Shown here: positions 1 through 8,268 of the stretch, one piece after another
Numbering within the stretch: position 1 is the first letter of the stretch
Layout of the letters: each line of letters begins with the position of its first letter
Source of the DNA: Alphaproteobacteria bacterium
GTDB lineage: Bacteria; Pseudomonadota; Alphaproteobacteria; Micropepsales; Micropepsaceae
DNA length: 64,000 nt
NCBI GenBank assembly: GCA_017983635.1
Contig: JAGOBA010000003.1
Span: 124,001 to 188,000, forward strand
Direction of reading: 5' to 3'
Notes under the pieces: generated by a model
Told to the model about the DNA's origin: nothing
Databases searched by the model: none
Seen by the model: the letters and a program-made list of their open reading frames with translations, nothing else
Position numbers and translations under genes: made by a program

Positions 1-196
1 GATTTCCGCGCGGGCCAAGGTGAAGGCGCTGCTGCTCTATCACATCGTGCCGCCGCTGCCGGTCGGGGCGCTGGAGGGGCCGTTCCTGGGTCGTGCGCGG
101 GAGATTTTTTCCGGACCGCTGCAGGTCGGGCGCGATGGCGACATCGTGAGTCTGCCGGTGGGATCGGCCGAGCTGACGGTCGGCAACCGGTTCTAG
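1..196 (+). CDS. MBL-fold metallo-hydrolase, C-terminal end (partial)
   Basis: This is the last 64 codons of a gene that enters from the left edge, read in frame from base 2 to the TAG at 194-196. The peptide carries a YHIVPPLP stretch followed by a FLGRAREIFSGP stretch. I recall these as typical of the C-terminus of alphaproteobacterial metallo-beta-lactamase-fold hydrolases of the ribonuclease Z-like group. The metal-binding HxHxDH motif would lie upstream, outside the window, so activity cannot be judged. A strong inverted repeat follows the stop codon. The family assignment is from memory of the conserved tail only. Confidence 0.6.
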   Translation, partial: ISARAKVKALLLYHIVPPLPVGALEGPFLGRAREIFSGPLQVGRDGDIVSLPVGSAELTVGNRF

Positions 197-205
197 AAAC
201 AAAGA

Positions 206-235
206 CGGCGCTGCCGAGGGGAACCGGCAGCGCCG
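206..235. terminator. Hairpin between convergent genes
   Basis: There is a perfect 11-bp inverted repeat (206-216 with 225-235) and an 8-nt loop. It lies between the end of the partial hydrolase gene on plus and the end of the secreted-protein gene on minus. There is no long T-tract on either side, so it may be a weak or bidirectional terminator. Confidence 0.55.
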
Positions 236-263
236 CATTCACGCGGAGGACTGGGCTGGAGAC

Positions 264-677
264 TTACCGCGCGTAGACTTGGACCAGGGCGCCCGGGCCG
301 CGCGGGTAGCCAAGGGTTTCATAGGCCAGCTTCACGAGTTGGATGTCGCGGCGGTGACCATAGAGGTCGATCGAGCGGGTGCACTCGCCCGGGTTCAGAA
401 CGCGGCGCACGTTGACATCCTGATGGCCGCCGCGGCGGAACACGACGTCGATATCGTAGAGGCGTACGGGCCGACGATAGGCGCACAGCTTGACTTGCTT
501 GAACTGCTGGTAGCCGGGCGTGAAGATCGTGTCGCGCTCCGCGAAGTGTTTGACTTCGCGTGTGCCGAGCAGTTGCCACGGCTGCCATCCGCCGTAACCG
601 TGGCCGTGTGAGGCGGAGGCCGGCGCCGCAAGGCCGAGGGCGAGTAAGACGCCTGCGATTGCGAGTTTGAGTTTCAT
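264..677 (-). CDS. Small secreted protein, DUF2541-like
   Basis: The gene encodes 137 residues with a clear Sec signal peptide: KLK, a hydrophobic run, then APASAS near residue 23. The mature part is a short beta-rich domain beginning WQLLGTREV, with VKLCAYRRPVRLYDIDVVF and a C-terminal LVQVYAR strand. This pattern resembles the periplasmic DUF2541 family (E. coli YaaI), whose function is unknown. Two cysteines in the mature region could form a disulfide. The start is supported by a GGAGA ribosome-binding site just upstream on the minus strand. The gene stands alone, with hairpins on both sides. The family call is tentative. Confidence 0.7.
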   Translation of the reverse strand: MKLKLAIAGVLLALGLAAPASASHGHGYGGWQPWQLLGTREVKHFAERDTIFTPGYQQFKQVKLCAYRRPVRLYDIDVVFRRGGHQDVNVRRVLNPGECTRSIDLYGHRRDIQLVKLAYETLGYPRGPGALVQVYAR

Positions 678-796
678 CGTACTTCTCCTGCTTTCAAAGC
701 CCGACGACGCGATAGTCGCCGAGCAATCCGATGCGCAGAAGAATGACGGGGCGAACCTGAAACCTGGCGGAACGGCCTGTTCAGAATCCGTTCAGG

Positions 797-834
797 GAAA
801 AGAAAAGCGCCGCAAACACTGAGGTTTGCGGCGC
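797..834 (-). terminator. Intrinsic terminator of the POT transporter gene
   Basis: A perfect 11-bp inverted repeat (807-817 with 824-834, 6-nt loop) is followed on the minus strand by a T-rich tract complementary to 797-806. It sits 29 bases past the stop of the transporter gene, the expected place and orientation for a rho-independent terminator. Confidence 0.8.
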
Positions 835-862
835 CTGACCGAGAGCTAATGTGTGACGGGCA

Positions 863-2731
863 TTACTCGGCGGCGTGTGCCACCGCGCGTTTGGCGTGGG
901 CAAGGTAACCCAGGATCGGCGACGCCACGATCATCGCGGCGCCCAGGATCAAACCCCACCAACCGATCATCTCAAAAACGCTGAGATAGGTTTGCAGCGC
1001 CTTCTGCGGATCGAGCACCTGGCCAGCGACGGTTTCGGACGCCGTCAACTGCGCGACCATACCGCCGACGAACTGCGCCCAAGACGAGGCCAAGAACCAC
1101 GTCGCCATGATCGTGGACACAACGGCTGCTGGTGCGAGTCTCGTCATCTGCGAGAGCCCCACGGGCGATATGCAGAGTTCGCCCGTCGTGTGTAACAGAT
1201 AGGCCAGAACGAGGAAGATCAGCGGAACGCGGAAGCCTTCATCGGCAAACTGCGCACCCCACACCAGGACGAAGAAGCCGGCACCGACTTGGACCAGGGC
1301 AATCCCGAACTTGAGCGCGGGGTTTGGATCAAGATTGAAGCGCGCCAGGTAAGCCCACAATGCGGAGAACGCTGGCGCGAGCAGAAGGATAAAGCCCGCG
1401 TTGAACGATTGGGTTTGTGCCGCCGTAATGCTGGCACCGGCACCGATCGCGAGGTCGGTGTTGCGCTCAGCGAATTGGTTGAGCGACGAACCCGCCTGTT
1501 CGAACAAGGTCCAGAACACGACGGACGTGGCGATAAGGATCAACGCGAGGAGGATGCGCTGCGCCTCAACGAACGTGCACTTGAGGAACATGTACACAAA
1601 GATGTAGGCAAGAACGATGACTGAGCCGGCTGCCAGCAAGAACCCAACCGGTTCATGTCCGTCGCCTACCCAATCCGGCGATACGCCGATTTGCACCAGC
1701 CCGTACACGATGGAGCCCACGACGTTCACGGCCAATTCGTGGCGCTGAACGATCAGCCAGACGATGCCGACGCCCAGAATGCCGCAGAGATAGATGAACC
1801 ATTCGACATTGATCGGTCCGAGGGCGGAGCGCTTGAGGGCCACGGGATCTGGCGGCTCACCCTTGCCTTCAAGTAGGGGTTTGCCGAGACCAAAGACGAT
1901 AAAGCCGAGCAGCATGCCCACGCCGGCTGCGCCGAAGCCTGCCCACCAACCGACATAAGTTCCGAGCCAGCCGCAAGCGATCGCGGCCCAGAACGCGCCG
2001 AGGTTGATGCCGTAGTAGTAGAGCGTAAAGCCCGGATCCCGGCGCGGATCGCCTTGCTCGTAGAGTTGGCCCACGATCGAGGAAATGTTCGCTTTCAGGA
2101 AGCCCACGCCCATGATGATCAGCGCGAGGGCCAGATAGAAGATGTCGGTGTAGAATTTGTCGGGTTTGGTGACGGAGAGTTCGTAGGTGCCCTTCTCGAG
2201 CACGGCGGGGAGTGGCGCGCCATCCGGAAGGCCCTTGACCTCGAAGCCACCGGTGGAGCTGGCGCCAAACTCGTACTTGACGCCATCGACGACGATGCGA
2301 ACGTCACGTTCGTCCATGCGCCCTGCGACGTCGAAAGTGTACTGGCGGTCGCCGTAAGTCAGAATCTGTTGCGCGGGCGGACCTTCGATGCCCATCGTAA
2401 AGTGCCCGGCGACCAACAAGATTGCGCCAAACAAGATCGCCTTGCGCGTGCCGATGTAGCGGTCGGCCAAGAAGCCGCCGATGAGCGGCATAAGATAAAC
2501 GAGCGACGTATACGCGCCGTACCGACCCGCCGCGAAAGCATCGTCGAACAGCATGTGTTGCGTCATGAAGAAGATGAGCAGTCCACGCATGCCGTAGTAG
2601 GAGAAGCGTTCCCACATCTCCGCGAAGAAGAGGACGAACAAGCCTCTGGGATGACCTCGCAAAAGCTGCAAAAAGACCGGAATGGCGGTTGCCACCGTGA
2701 TCACGATGCCGGCCAGAAACACGATATCCAT
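863..2731 (-). CDS. POT/PTR2 family proton-coupled peptide transporter
   Basis: The 622-residue inner-membrane protein of the major facilitator superfamily is expected to import di- and tripeptides with protons. The N-terminal part has the POT signature FAEMWERFSYYGMRGLL in the first transmembrane region and GGFLADRYIGTRKAI after helix 2. The C-terminal half is again all hydrophobic helices. A hydrophilic insert of about 70 residues (TYGDRQYTFDV to GTYELSV) sits between helices in the N-terminal half, which makes the protein longer than bacterial POTs of about 500 residues. The ATG at 2731 is preferred over an upstream start at 2803 because GGGGAAG precedes it and homologues begin at this point. 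Confidence 0.88.
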   Translation of the reverse strand: MDIVFLAGIVITVATAIPVFLQLLRGHPRGLFVLFFAEMWERFSYYGMRGLLIFFMTQHMLFDDAFAAGRYGAYTSLVYLMPLIGGFLADRYIGTRKAILFGAILLVAGHFTMGIEGPPAQQILTYGDRQYTFDVAGRMDERDVRIVVDGVKYEFGASSTGGFEVKGLPDGAPLPAVLEKGTYELSVTKPDKFYTDIFYLALALIIMGVGFLKANISSIVGQLYEQGDPRRDPGFTLYYYGINLGAFWAAIACGWLGTYVGWWAGFGAAGVGMLLGFIVFGLGKPLLEGKGEPPDPVALKRSALGPINVEWFIYLCGILGVGIVWLIVQRHELAVNVVGSIVYGLVQIGVSPDWVGDGHEPVGFLLAAGSVIVLAYIFVYMFLKCTFVEAQRILLALILIATSVVFWTLFEQAGSSLNQFAERNTDLAIGAGASITAAQTQSFNAGFILLLAPAFSALWAYLARFNLDPNPALKFGIALVQVGAGFFVLVWGAQFADEGFRVPLIFLVLAYLLHTTGELCISPVGLSQMTRLAPAAVVSTIMATWFLASSWAQFVGGMVAQLTASETVAGQVLDPQKALQTYLSVFEMIGWWGLILGAAMIVASPILGYLAHAKRAVAHAAE

Positions 2732-2928
2732 GAGGCTCTTCCCCGAAATGCGGCGCTGAGAGGTACCAGGGGCGGGAAAAGAACATGCAGGCGCTGATTT
2801 CACAAGCTGCCCCTACAAGATGGCGAATTGGTTGACACATCTAGGAGGCGAGGGTGGCTTCGTGCATGTGCGTGCGGAGCGAAGGTTGGTGTTCGCGGTC
2901 GCAAAAATGTTCGGGCGCCTCTCTTTCC

Positions 2929-3525
2929 TTAACGCCGGTCGTTTTCTCCGGGTGCGGCGGGTCCTGGCGCAAAGAGCAGGCCGATCGCGAGATCGCTTAT
3001 GGTTTTCACGATCACGAGCGCTGCCAATGCCCAAACTGGCTCACCGAGTTGGCCGATCAAGAACCCGCCCAAGACGACAGCAACATGCAGTGCGAAAACG
3101 CGTGGGTAGGGCTCAAAAATGATCAGGTTGGGGCTTTGACCCTTGAAGCCCTGTGTGTCGTGCGCGTCGAGAACGAGTTTGAGCGCCTGCCAGCCAAAAA
3201 TGGATAGGATCGGAATCGTTAGGCTGCCGCGGAAGTTCAAAACTCCGTCCATCATGACGCCGAAATAGATGATAACGAAAATGCCGTGCACGAGCGTGAA
3301 TATGCCGTAGTGCAGGCAGAAGAAGCCGGTGGTGGCCCAACCGTGCTGCGAATTGTTTGTCCGGGTGCAGATGCCGAGCCGCATTGCGTGCACCACGCCG
3401 ATGGCAACGTTCTCGAGCCAGTACAGCAGAAGCACTTCGTAGATGGCCCACCCGAACCAGATGACGCCAACGAAAGGGATCGCGTTCGTCGCGATCGTGC
3501 CCAGAATCTGCAGGCGTTTGGTCAT
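2929..3525 (-). CDS. Membrane protein, DUF6498-like
   Basis: The 198-residue integral membrane protein has about five hydrophobic segments. The most distinctive motif is LLLYWLENVAIGVVHAMRL near residues 32-50, the WxEN pattern I associate with DUF6498 proteins of unknown function. The C-terminus is a short charged tail. It is transcribed toward the peptide transporter gene on the same strand, about 200 bases upstream of it, and divergently from mce. No function can be inferred from the neighbours. Confidence 0.7.
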   Translation of the reverse strand: MTKRLQILGTIATNAIPFVGVIWFGWAIYEVLLLYWLENVAIGVVHAMRLGICTRTNNSQHGWATTGFFCLHYGIFTLVHGIFVIIYFGVMMDGVLNFRGSLTIPILSIFGWQALKLVLDAHDTQGFKGQSPNLIIFEPYPRVFALHVAVVLGGFLIGQLGEPVWALAALVIVKTISDLAIGLLFAPGPAAPGENDRR

Positions 3526-3641
3526 AACGAGGAGCTGTTACGAGAATCGAAGCATCGGCGCTACTTTGTGCATGCGCCTTGCCCGTGTGTCACATTTCGA
3601 ATTAGGTTGGCGCCGTTCGCAACTGCACAATGGAATTTGTC

Positions 3642-4052
3642 ATGCTTGGACGTCTGAATCATGTCGCGATCGCGGTGCCGGATATTGCGAAGGCGGCTGA
3701 GGTTTATCGGTCGACGTTTGCAATGGGAGCTAAGGTTTCGGGGAAGGTGGCGCAGCCCGACCATGGGGTGACGACCGTCTTTGTCGAGCTCGACAATACG
3801 AAGATCGAGTTGCTGGAGCCGTTGGGTGAGAACTCGCCGATCGCGAATTTCTTGAAGAAGAATCCGTCCGGCGGGATTCATCACGTTTGCTACGAGGTCG
3901 AGGACATCATGGCGGCGCGCGATCAGATGTTGGCTAAAGGGGCGACGATCACCGGGACAGGCCAGCCGAAAATCGGCGCACACGGCAAGCCCGTAATCTT
4001 CATGCACCCCAAGGATTTCAACGGAACGCTCATCGAATTGGAGCAAATCTAG
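3642..4052 (+). CDS. mce: Methylmalonyl-CoA epimerase
   Basis: The predicted enzyme interconverts (R)- and (S)-methylmalonyl-CoA, linking propionyl-CoA breakdown to succinyl-CoA. The 136-residue protein is a vicinal-oxygen-chelate fold enzyme with the expected metal ligands in order: LNHVAIAVPD (His), IELLEPL (Glu), GGIHHVCYEV (His) and GTLIELEQ (Glu). An in-frame ATG four codons upstream (3630) is possible. I prefer 3642 because the family usually begins MLGRLNHVAI. The stop codon is directly followed by the GTG of the DUF1467 gene, so the two are co-transcribed, a pairing common in alphaproteobacteria. Confidence 0.93.
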   Translation: MLGRLNHVAIAVPDIAKAAEVYRSTFAMGAKVSGKVAQPDHGVTTVFVELDNTKIELLEPLGENSPIANFLKKNPSGGIHHVCYEVEDIMAARDQMLAKGATITGTGQPKIGAHGKPVIFMHPKDFNGTLIELEQI

Positions 4053-4325
4053 GTGGGAATTGCCGGCTCTGTGATGGTGATCGTCATCTTCTGGTGGTTG
4101 GCGTTCTTTGTGATGTTGCCCATCGGCGTGCGTTCACAGTTGGAAGAAGGCAATGTTGTGCCGGGGACGGAGCCGTCGGCACCATCCGCGCCGAACCTGG
4201 TTCGCAAAGCCATCATCGCGTTCGCGATTGCGCTGGTCGCGTGGGCGGGGTTGTTTGCGTTAATCGAGTGGCAGCTGGTGTCACTTGACGATTTTCCGGT
4301 GCCGTCCGGCATTCGCTGGAAATAA
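4053..4325 (+). CDS. DUF1467 family small membrane protein
   Basis: The protein has 90 residues and two transmembrane helices (about residues 4-24 and 50-70). FWWLAFFVMLPIGVRSQ is characteristic of DUF1467. It starts at a GTG with no base between it and the stop codon of mce, so translation is probably coupled. Function is unknown. The family is repeatedly found behind methylmalonyl-CoA epimerase in alphaproteobacteria, but no biochemical link is established that I know of. Confidence 0.85.
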   Translation: MGIAGSVMVIVIFWWLAFFVMLPIGVRSQLEEGNVVPGTEPSAPSAPNLVRKAIIAFAIALVAWAGLFALIEWQLVSLDDFPVPSGIRWK

Positions 4326-4330
4326 AAAAG

Positions 4331-4360
4331 CGAGATCGCGCGTCGGGGCGCGACCTCGCC
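4331..4360. terminator. Hairpin after the mce operon
   Basis: A 12-bp inverted repeat with one A-C mismatch (4331-4342 with 4349-4360) begins five bases after the DUF1467 stop. The adjacent A-run precedes it on plus, so the T-tract would follow on the minus strand. It may therefore act mainly as a folded 3' end for the mce transcript rather than as a canonical plus-strand terminator. The rest of the gap up to 4619 shows nothing I recognise. Confidence 0.5.
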
Positions 4361-4619
4361 TCTAGCCCTTCACCCGGCGCTCACGTTTCTTCTCACGCGT
4401 GTGCCGGGCTTCCTCCCATAACTTGGGCCGCCTCTTTCAAGGCGATTGACCATACCGTAGGTTGAGACGCCTGTCACCAAAGTGCAACTTTGAGTGGGTG
4501 CCGCGGCGGTTCTCCCGAGGTGGGTCGCCAGGGGAGATTGCGCATTCGTCGTGAATTTTGGATTCTTGGCTTGGGTCCCATTTGGCCGGGCTATGGGGGC
4601 CTAGGGTCCGGGGAGCGGA

Positions 4620-6224
4620 ATGGTTTTGCGTTTGTTCATTGCGCTGTTGCTTTTGGCTGCGGCTGTGCCGGCTCAGGCCGAGCAGAGTTGGCGCGTCACC
4701 AAGAGCGAGTGGACGGCCGAAGACGAACAAGGCTACTCCGCCTTCATCCAGAAGATCGGCGAGAGCGGCTGTGAGACGCCGGACGACTGCATCAACTCGA
4801 ACGCCAATCCTTATCGCGGCACCGATGGGCGCGGAATCAACTTCAACGCGGACTGCGCCGACCTCGTCTACATGCTGCGCGCATACTACGCGTGGAAGAA
4901 CGGACTGCCGTTCACGTATGTCGACGGGGTGTCGTCGCGTGGCGGCGGCGATGTCCGGTTCTCGTCGAAAGGCAATCGTGTCGGCGGTCGGCGCAACATC
5001 AACGGCGGGGAGAGTGGCCGGGCGGTGATCTATTCGATCCGCGATGCGGTGTCGTCGGCGACCTATCGCATCGGTCCGGACATCGACGAAAACCCGATCA
5101 CGGATCTTTATCCGGTGAAAGTCCAACCAGGGTCGATCCGGCCCGGCACGGCGATCTATGACGTCAACGGGCACGTTGCGCTGGTCTACAAGGTGGGCGA
5201 CGACGGGCGCGTCTACTACATGGACGCGCATCCGGACTTCACGTTGACGCGCAGCGTTTATGGCGCACAGTTCGGTCGTGACTTTCCGTGGATGGGCGCG
5301 GGGTTCAAGAATTTCCGCCCTATCCGCATGACGCGCGGCGGCAAGATCGAGATCGCAAAGAACAATCAGATTTCCGATTACTCGGACGAGCAGTTTTATG
5401 GCAACGTCGATCCGGACCGGCGCGGAGACTGGCGCAAAGGCAAGTTCGCCTACAACGGGCTTGAGGTCGGGTTCTACGAATATGTTCGCATCGCGATGGC
5501 CGGCGGCAAGGTTTCGTTCAATCCGCTGGCCGAGTTGAAGGCGACGATGAAGACGCTGTGCAACGATCTTTACGATCGGCAGCGCTTTGTTGAGCTTGCA
5601 ATCGAGGCGGGGATCGACCGCAAGCCACGGCCGGATCGTTTGCCCCCAAACATCTACGGCACGGATCAGATGGAGTGGGAGATTTACTCCACGCCATCGC
5701 GCGATGCGCGGTTGAAGACCGCGTTCAAGGCGTTTCGCGAGGACATGCAACGCCTGATCGGTATGTGGCTCGCACGCGATGAGCGGATGTCCTATGACGG
5801 GCTCGATCTGCGCGGCGACTTGCAGAAGGCCTATGACTACGCGGCCGATGTCTGCACGGTGAACTACATGAACTCGGCCGGACGGCGGGTGACACTGCGC
5901 TACCACCAGATCGTCGAGCGACTGTTCAGGCTCTCGTTCGATCCCTACGACTGCATCGAGCGGCGTTGGGGCGCAAACAACGAGGAAGAGCTTTCAACCT
6001 GCGCCAACACAGCGTCGGAGAACCGCTGGTACGAGGCACAGCAACGGCTGCGCAATCAGATCGATCGGACGTACGATACACGGATGGATTTCACGGTGCG
6101 AGATCTAGAGGCGAAGCTCCCGGGCTCCGGCACGGATGTTATGCCCGATGTCGATGTGAAGAAGGTGATCGATAATATGGGCTATCGTACCCCGATCACG
6201 ACGATGGCGCCGCCGGGGTATTGA
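4620..6224 (+). CDS. Unrecognised secreted protein with papain-like Cys/His motifs
   Basis: The 534-residue protein has a Sec signal peptide cleaved near AQA-EQ at residue 20, so it is predicted to be periplasmic or secreted. I do not recognise a named family. The N-terminal 210 residues contain DCADLVYML (Cys79), then PGTAIYDVNGHVALVYKV (His185), then YYMDAHPD (Asp202/His204). That order of Cys, a small-residue strand with His, and a third polar residue is what NlpC/P60 and related papain-fold hydrolases show. The C-terminal 300 residues are largely helical, with several cysteines (TLCNDLYD, ADVCTVNY, YDCIERR, STCAN). A GGGAGCGGA ribosome-binding site precedes the ATG. Catalytic function is inference from motif order only. 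Confidence 0.75.
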   Translation: MVLRLFIALLLLAAAVPAQAEQSWRVTKSEWTAEDEQGYSAFIQKIGESGCETPDDCINSNANPYRGTDGRGINFNADCADLVYMLRAYYAWKNGLPFTYVDGVSSRGGGDVRFSSKGNRVGGRRNINGGESGRAVIYSIRDAVSSATYRIGPDIDENPITDLYPVKVQPGSIRPGTAIYDVNGHVALVYKVGDDGRVYYMDAHPDFTLTRSVYGAQFGRDFPWMGAGFKNFRPIRMTRGGKIEIAKNNQISDYSDEQFYGNVDPDRRGDWRKGKFAYNGLEVGFYEYVRIAMAGGKVSFNPLAELKATMKTLCNDLYDRQRFVELAIEAGIDRKPRPDRLPPNIYGTDQMEWEIYSTPSRDARLKTAFKAFREDMQRLIGMWLARDERMSYDGLDLRGDLQKAYDYAADVCTVNYMNSAGRRVTLRYHQIVERLFRLSFDPYDCIERRWGANNEEELSTCANTASENRWYEAQQRLRNQIDRTYDTRMDFTVRDLEAKLPGSGTDVMPDVDVKKVIDNMGYRTPITTMAPPGY

Positions 6225-6278
6225 GTGCGACGGGCGCCGCCCGTATGAGGGTGGGAGCGACCTTGTGAAAACTCCCCC

Positions 6279-7163
6279 GTGACCGACCTCGTCCACGCCG
6301 CGAACCTGCGCGGCATTGTTTCCGTTTTGCTGGCCATGGCGTTCTTCGTCGTGAGCGACAGCATCGTGAAGTTGGCGGGCGATATGATGCCGCCGACGCA
6401 GATTATGGCGGTGCGCGGCTTGATGGCGGTTGCGCTGACCGGCGCGATCGCGGCGGCGAGCGTCAGCATGGTACGGTGGCACTTGGTACTTCAGCCGCGG
6501 GTCGTCTTACGCGCGATGATCGAGGCGGCGGTGGCAGTTTTGTTTCTGGTGGCGCTGCCGCACTTGCCGCTGCCGGACATCACCGCAATCCAACAGGTGA
6601 CGCCATTGGTGCTGACGGTGCTCTCTGCGGTGATGTTACAGGAGACCGTTGGCTGGCGGCGATGGCTTGCCGTGGTCGCGGGTTTCATTGGCGTCGTGAT
6701 GGTGATCCAGCCGACGGGGCAGGGGATCAACATCTTCGCGCTGTTGGCGCTGGCTTGCGCTGTGCTGGTTTCGGTCAGGGATATCGTGACGCGCGGGCTC
6801 GACCCCTCGATCCCGACAGCGCTGGTGACGTTTGCGACGACGGTGACGGTGTGCCTGACCGGGTGGATCGGGCGGCCGCTGGAGACATGGACGGAGCCTT
6901 CGACCTATGGCTTAGCGTTGTTGGCGGGCTCCGCGGTCCTGGTGAGCCTCGCAAACGTGTTCGTGATCCGCGCATTTCGCGGGACCGAGGTTTCCGTCGT
7001 AGCCCCGTTTCGCTATGCGGGCGTGTTGTGGGCCCTGGTGCTGGGCTTTTTCATCTGGGGCTATGTGCCGAACGCACTCGCGGTCGCGGGGACCGTCATT
7101 CTGGTCGCCAGTGGGCTCTACGTGATGCATCGTGAGGCGCTGCGGCGGCGACAGCTGAGTTAG
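6279..7163 (+). CDS. EamA/DMT superfamily transporter
   Basis: The 294-residue inner-membrane protein is predicted to have ten transmembrane helices in two EamA repeats, the drug/metabolite transporter fold. Typical features are VRGLMAVAL at the end of helix 2 and the second-repeat FVIRAFRGTEVSVVAPFRYAGVLWALVLGF. Substrate cannot be predicted. It starts at a GTG; no in-frame ATG lies further upstream before a stop. It is 9 bases ahead of the EEP-family gene and probably shares its transcript. Confidence 0.85.
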   Translation: MTDLVHAANLRGIVSVLLAMAFFVVSDSIVKLAGDMMPPTQIMAVRGLMAVALTGAIAAASVSMVRWHLVLQPRVVLRAMIEAAVAVLFLVALPHLPLPDITAIQQVTPLVLTVLSAVMLQETVGWRRWLAVVAGFIGVVMVIQPTGQGINIFALLALACAVLVSVRDIVTRGLDPSIPTALVTFATTVTVCLTGWIGRPLETWTEPSTYGLALLAGSAVLVSLANVFVIRAFRGTEVSVVAPFRYAGVLWALVLGFFIWGYVPNALAVAGTVILVASGLYVMHREALRRRQLS

Positions 7164-7172
7164 GATTGCTCC

Positions 7173-8213
7173 ATGCGATTCCGAATTGCCTCCTTCAATG
7201 TCGAGAACTTGGTTCTGCCGGACGTTCGCTATTACGACCGGGAGAAGGACACGCGCGAAGAGTACGAGGCGAAGGCGAATTGGATCGCGGCGGTGCTCAA
7301 TCGCGCGAAGGCCGACATCGTTGGCGTGCAGGAGGTTTGGTTCGAGGAAGCGTTGGCAGATGTCGCGAAGCGCAGTTTCGTGTTTGCCGCCGGCGTCAAC
7401 GTTGCGGCGCCGGGAGCCACACGCGCGGAGAACATGACCGGGCACGTGGCGAAGCGGCCGCGGCTTGGGTTGATCTCGCGCTTCCCGATCAAGTCGGCGG
7501 CCGTGACGGCCGAGTTTCCGCCGTCGATCGATTTGACGATTCCGCTACGCGTCGATGGCGGGGCGATTCAGGCGGTGCCGATTGCGATCCGGCAGTTTCA
7601 GCGGCCGGTGCTGCGCGCGGTGGTGGATGTCGGCGGACTCGACGTCGTCGTCTACGTCGCGCATCTGAAGTCGAAGGGGCCACTGGTGCGCGAGGGAGAG
7701 GATGGCGACGATCCGTTTGTCGCGTCTCTCGGTCAAGCGCGGGCGACGATGGTTCGCGCGGCAGAGGCGGCGGCGTTGCGGCATCTGATCCTGAAGGACC
7801 TGCGTGACAGCCGGCAGCCTACGATTGTCCTTGGCGATCTGAACGACACGCCGGATGCCGCGAGCACCCAGACCGTGCGCGGGCCAACGCCGCACCGCGA
7901 CATGGATCGGGGCGACAAACGGGCGCTGTGGGACGTTATTCTCTATTCGTCGTTTCGGGTGGCGGCGGAGCGGTCACCGACCATCCACACCCATATCCAC
8001 GATGGCGAGCGCGACATACTCGACCACATTCTAGTCTCGGAGGAGTTTTACTCCCGCAACCGGGCTCGGATCGGGGAGATCGTGCGGCATGAGGTGATCA
8101 ACGGTCATCTGCGCGACAACGACGACCAGCCGAAGACGCCTGGTGCCTCGGACCATGGCATCCCCATCGCGGAAATCCGGTTGTTGGCGGGGGAAGAGAA
8201 CACGAACCGGTGA
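7173..8213 (+). CDS. Endonuclease/exonuclease/phosphatase family protein
   Basis: The 346-residue protein has the EEP fold motifs in order: RIASFNVENL at the N-terminus, IVGVQEVW with the metal-binding Glu, VYVAHLKSKG, VLGDLNDTPDA and ASDHGIPI with the terminal Asp-His pair. The fold covers nucleases and phosphodiesterases acting on nucleic acids, lipids or sugar phosphates, and the substrate here is unknown. There is no obvious signal peptide, so the protein is probably cytoplasmic. The next gene begins about 55 bases downstream and looks separately translated. Confidence 0.85.
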   Translation: MRFRIASFNVENLVLPDVRYYDREKDTREEYEAKANWIAAVLNRAKADIVGVQEVWFEEALADVAKRSFVFAAGVNVAAPGATRAENMTGHVAKRPRLGLISRFPIKSAAVTAEFPPSIDLTIPLRVDGGAIQAVPIAIRQFQRPVLRAVVDVGGLDVVVYVAHLKSKGPLVREGEDGDDPFVASLGQARATMVRAAEAAALRHLILKDLRDSRQPTIVLGDLNDTPDAASTQTVRGPTPHRDMDRGDKRALWDVILYSSFRVAAERSPTIHTHIHDGERDILDHILVSEEFYSRNRARIGEIVRHEVINGHLRDNDDQPKTPGASDHGIPIAEIRLLAGEENTNR

Positions 8214-8268
8214 GTTGCGCCGCTCCTGCGGTCTGCCTACGTTCCCCGCAAATCCGCTGGGGAGTCGC

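Noticed and set aside
4437-5906. Long minus-strand open frame of 489 codons
   Set aside because: It lies antisense to the secreted-protein gene, is rich in Arg/His/Val with no motif, and is the usual shadow of a GC-rich coding strand.
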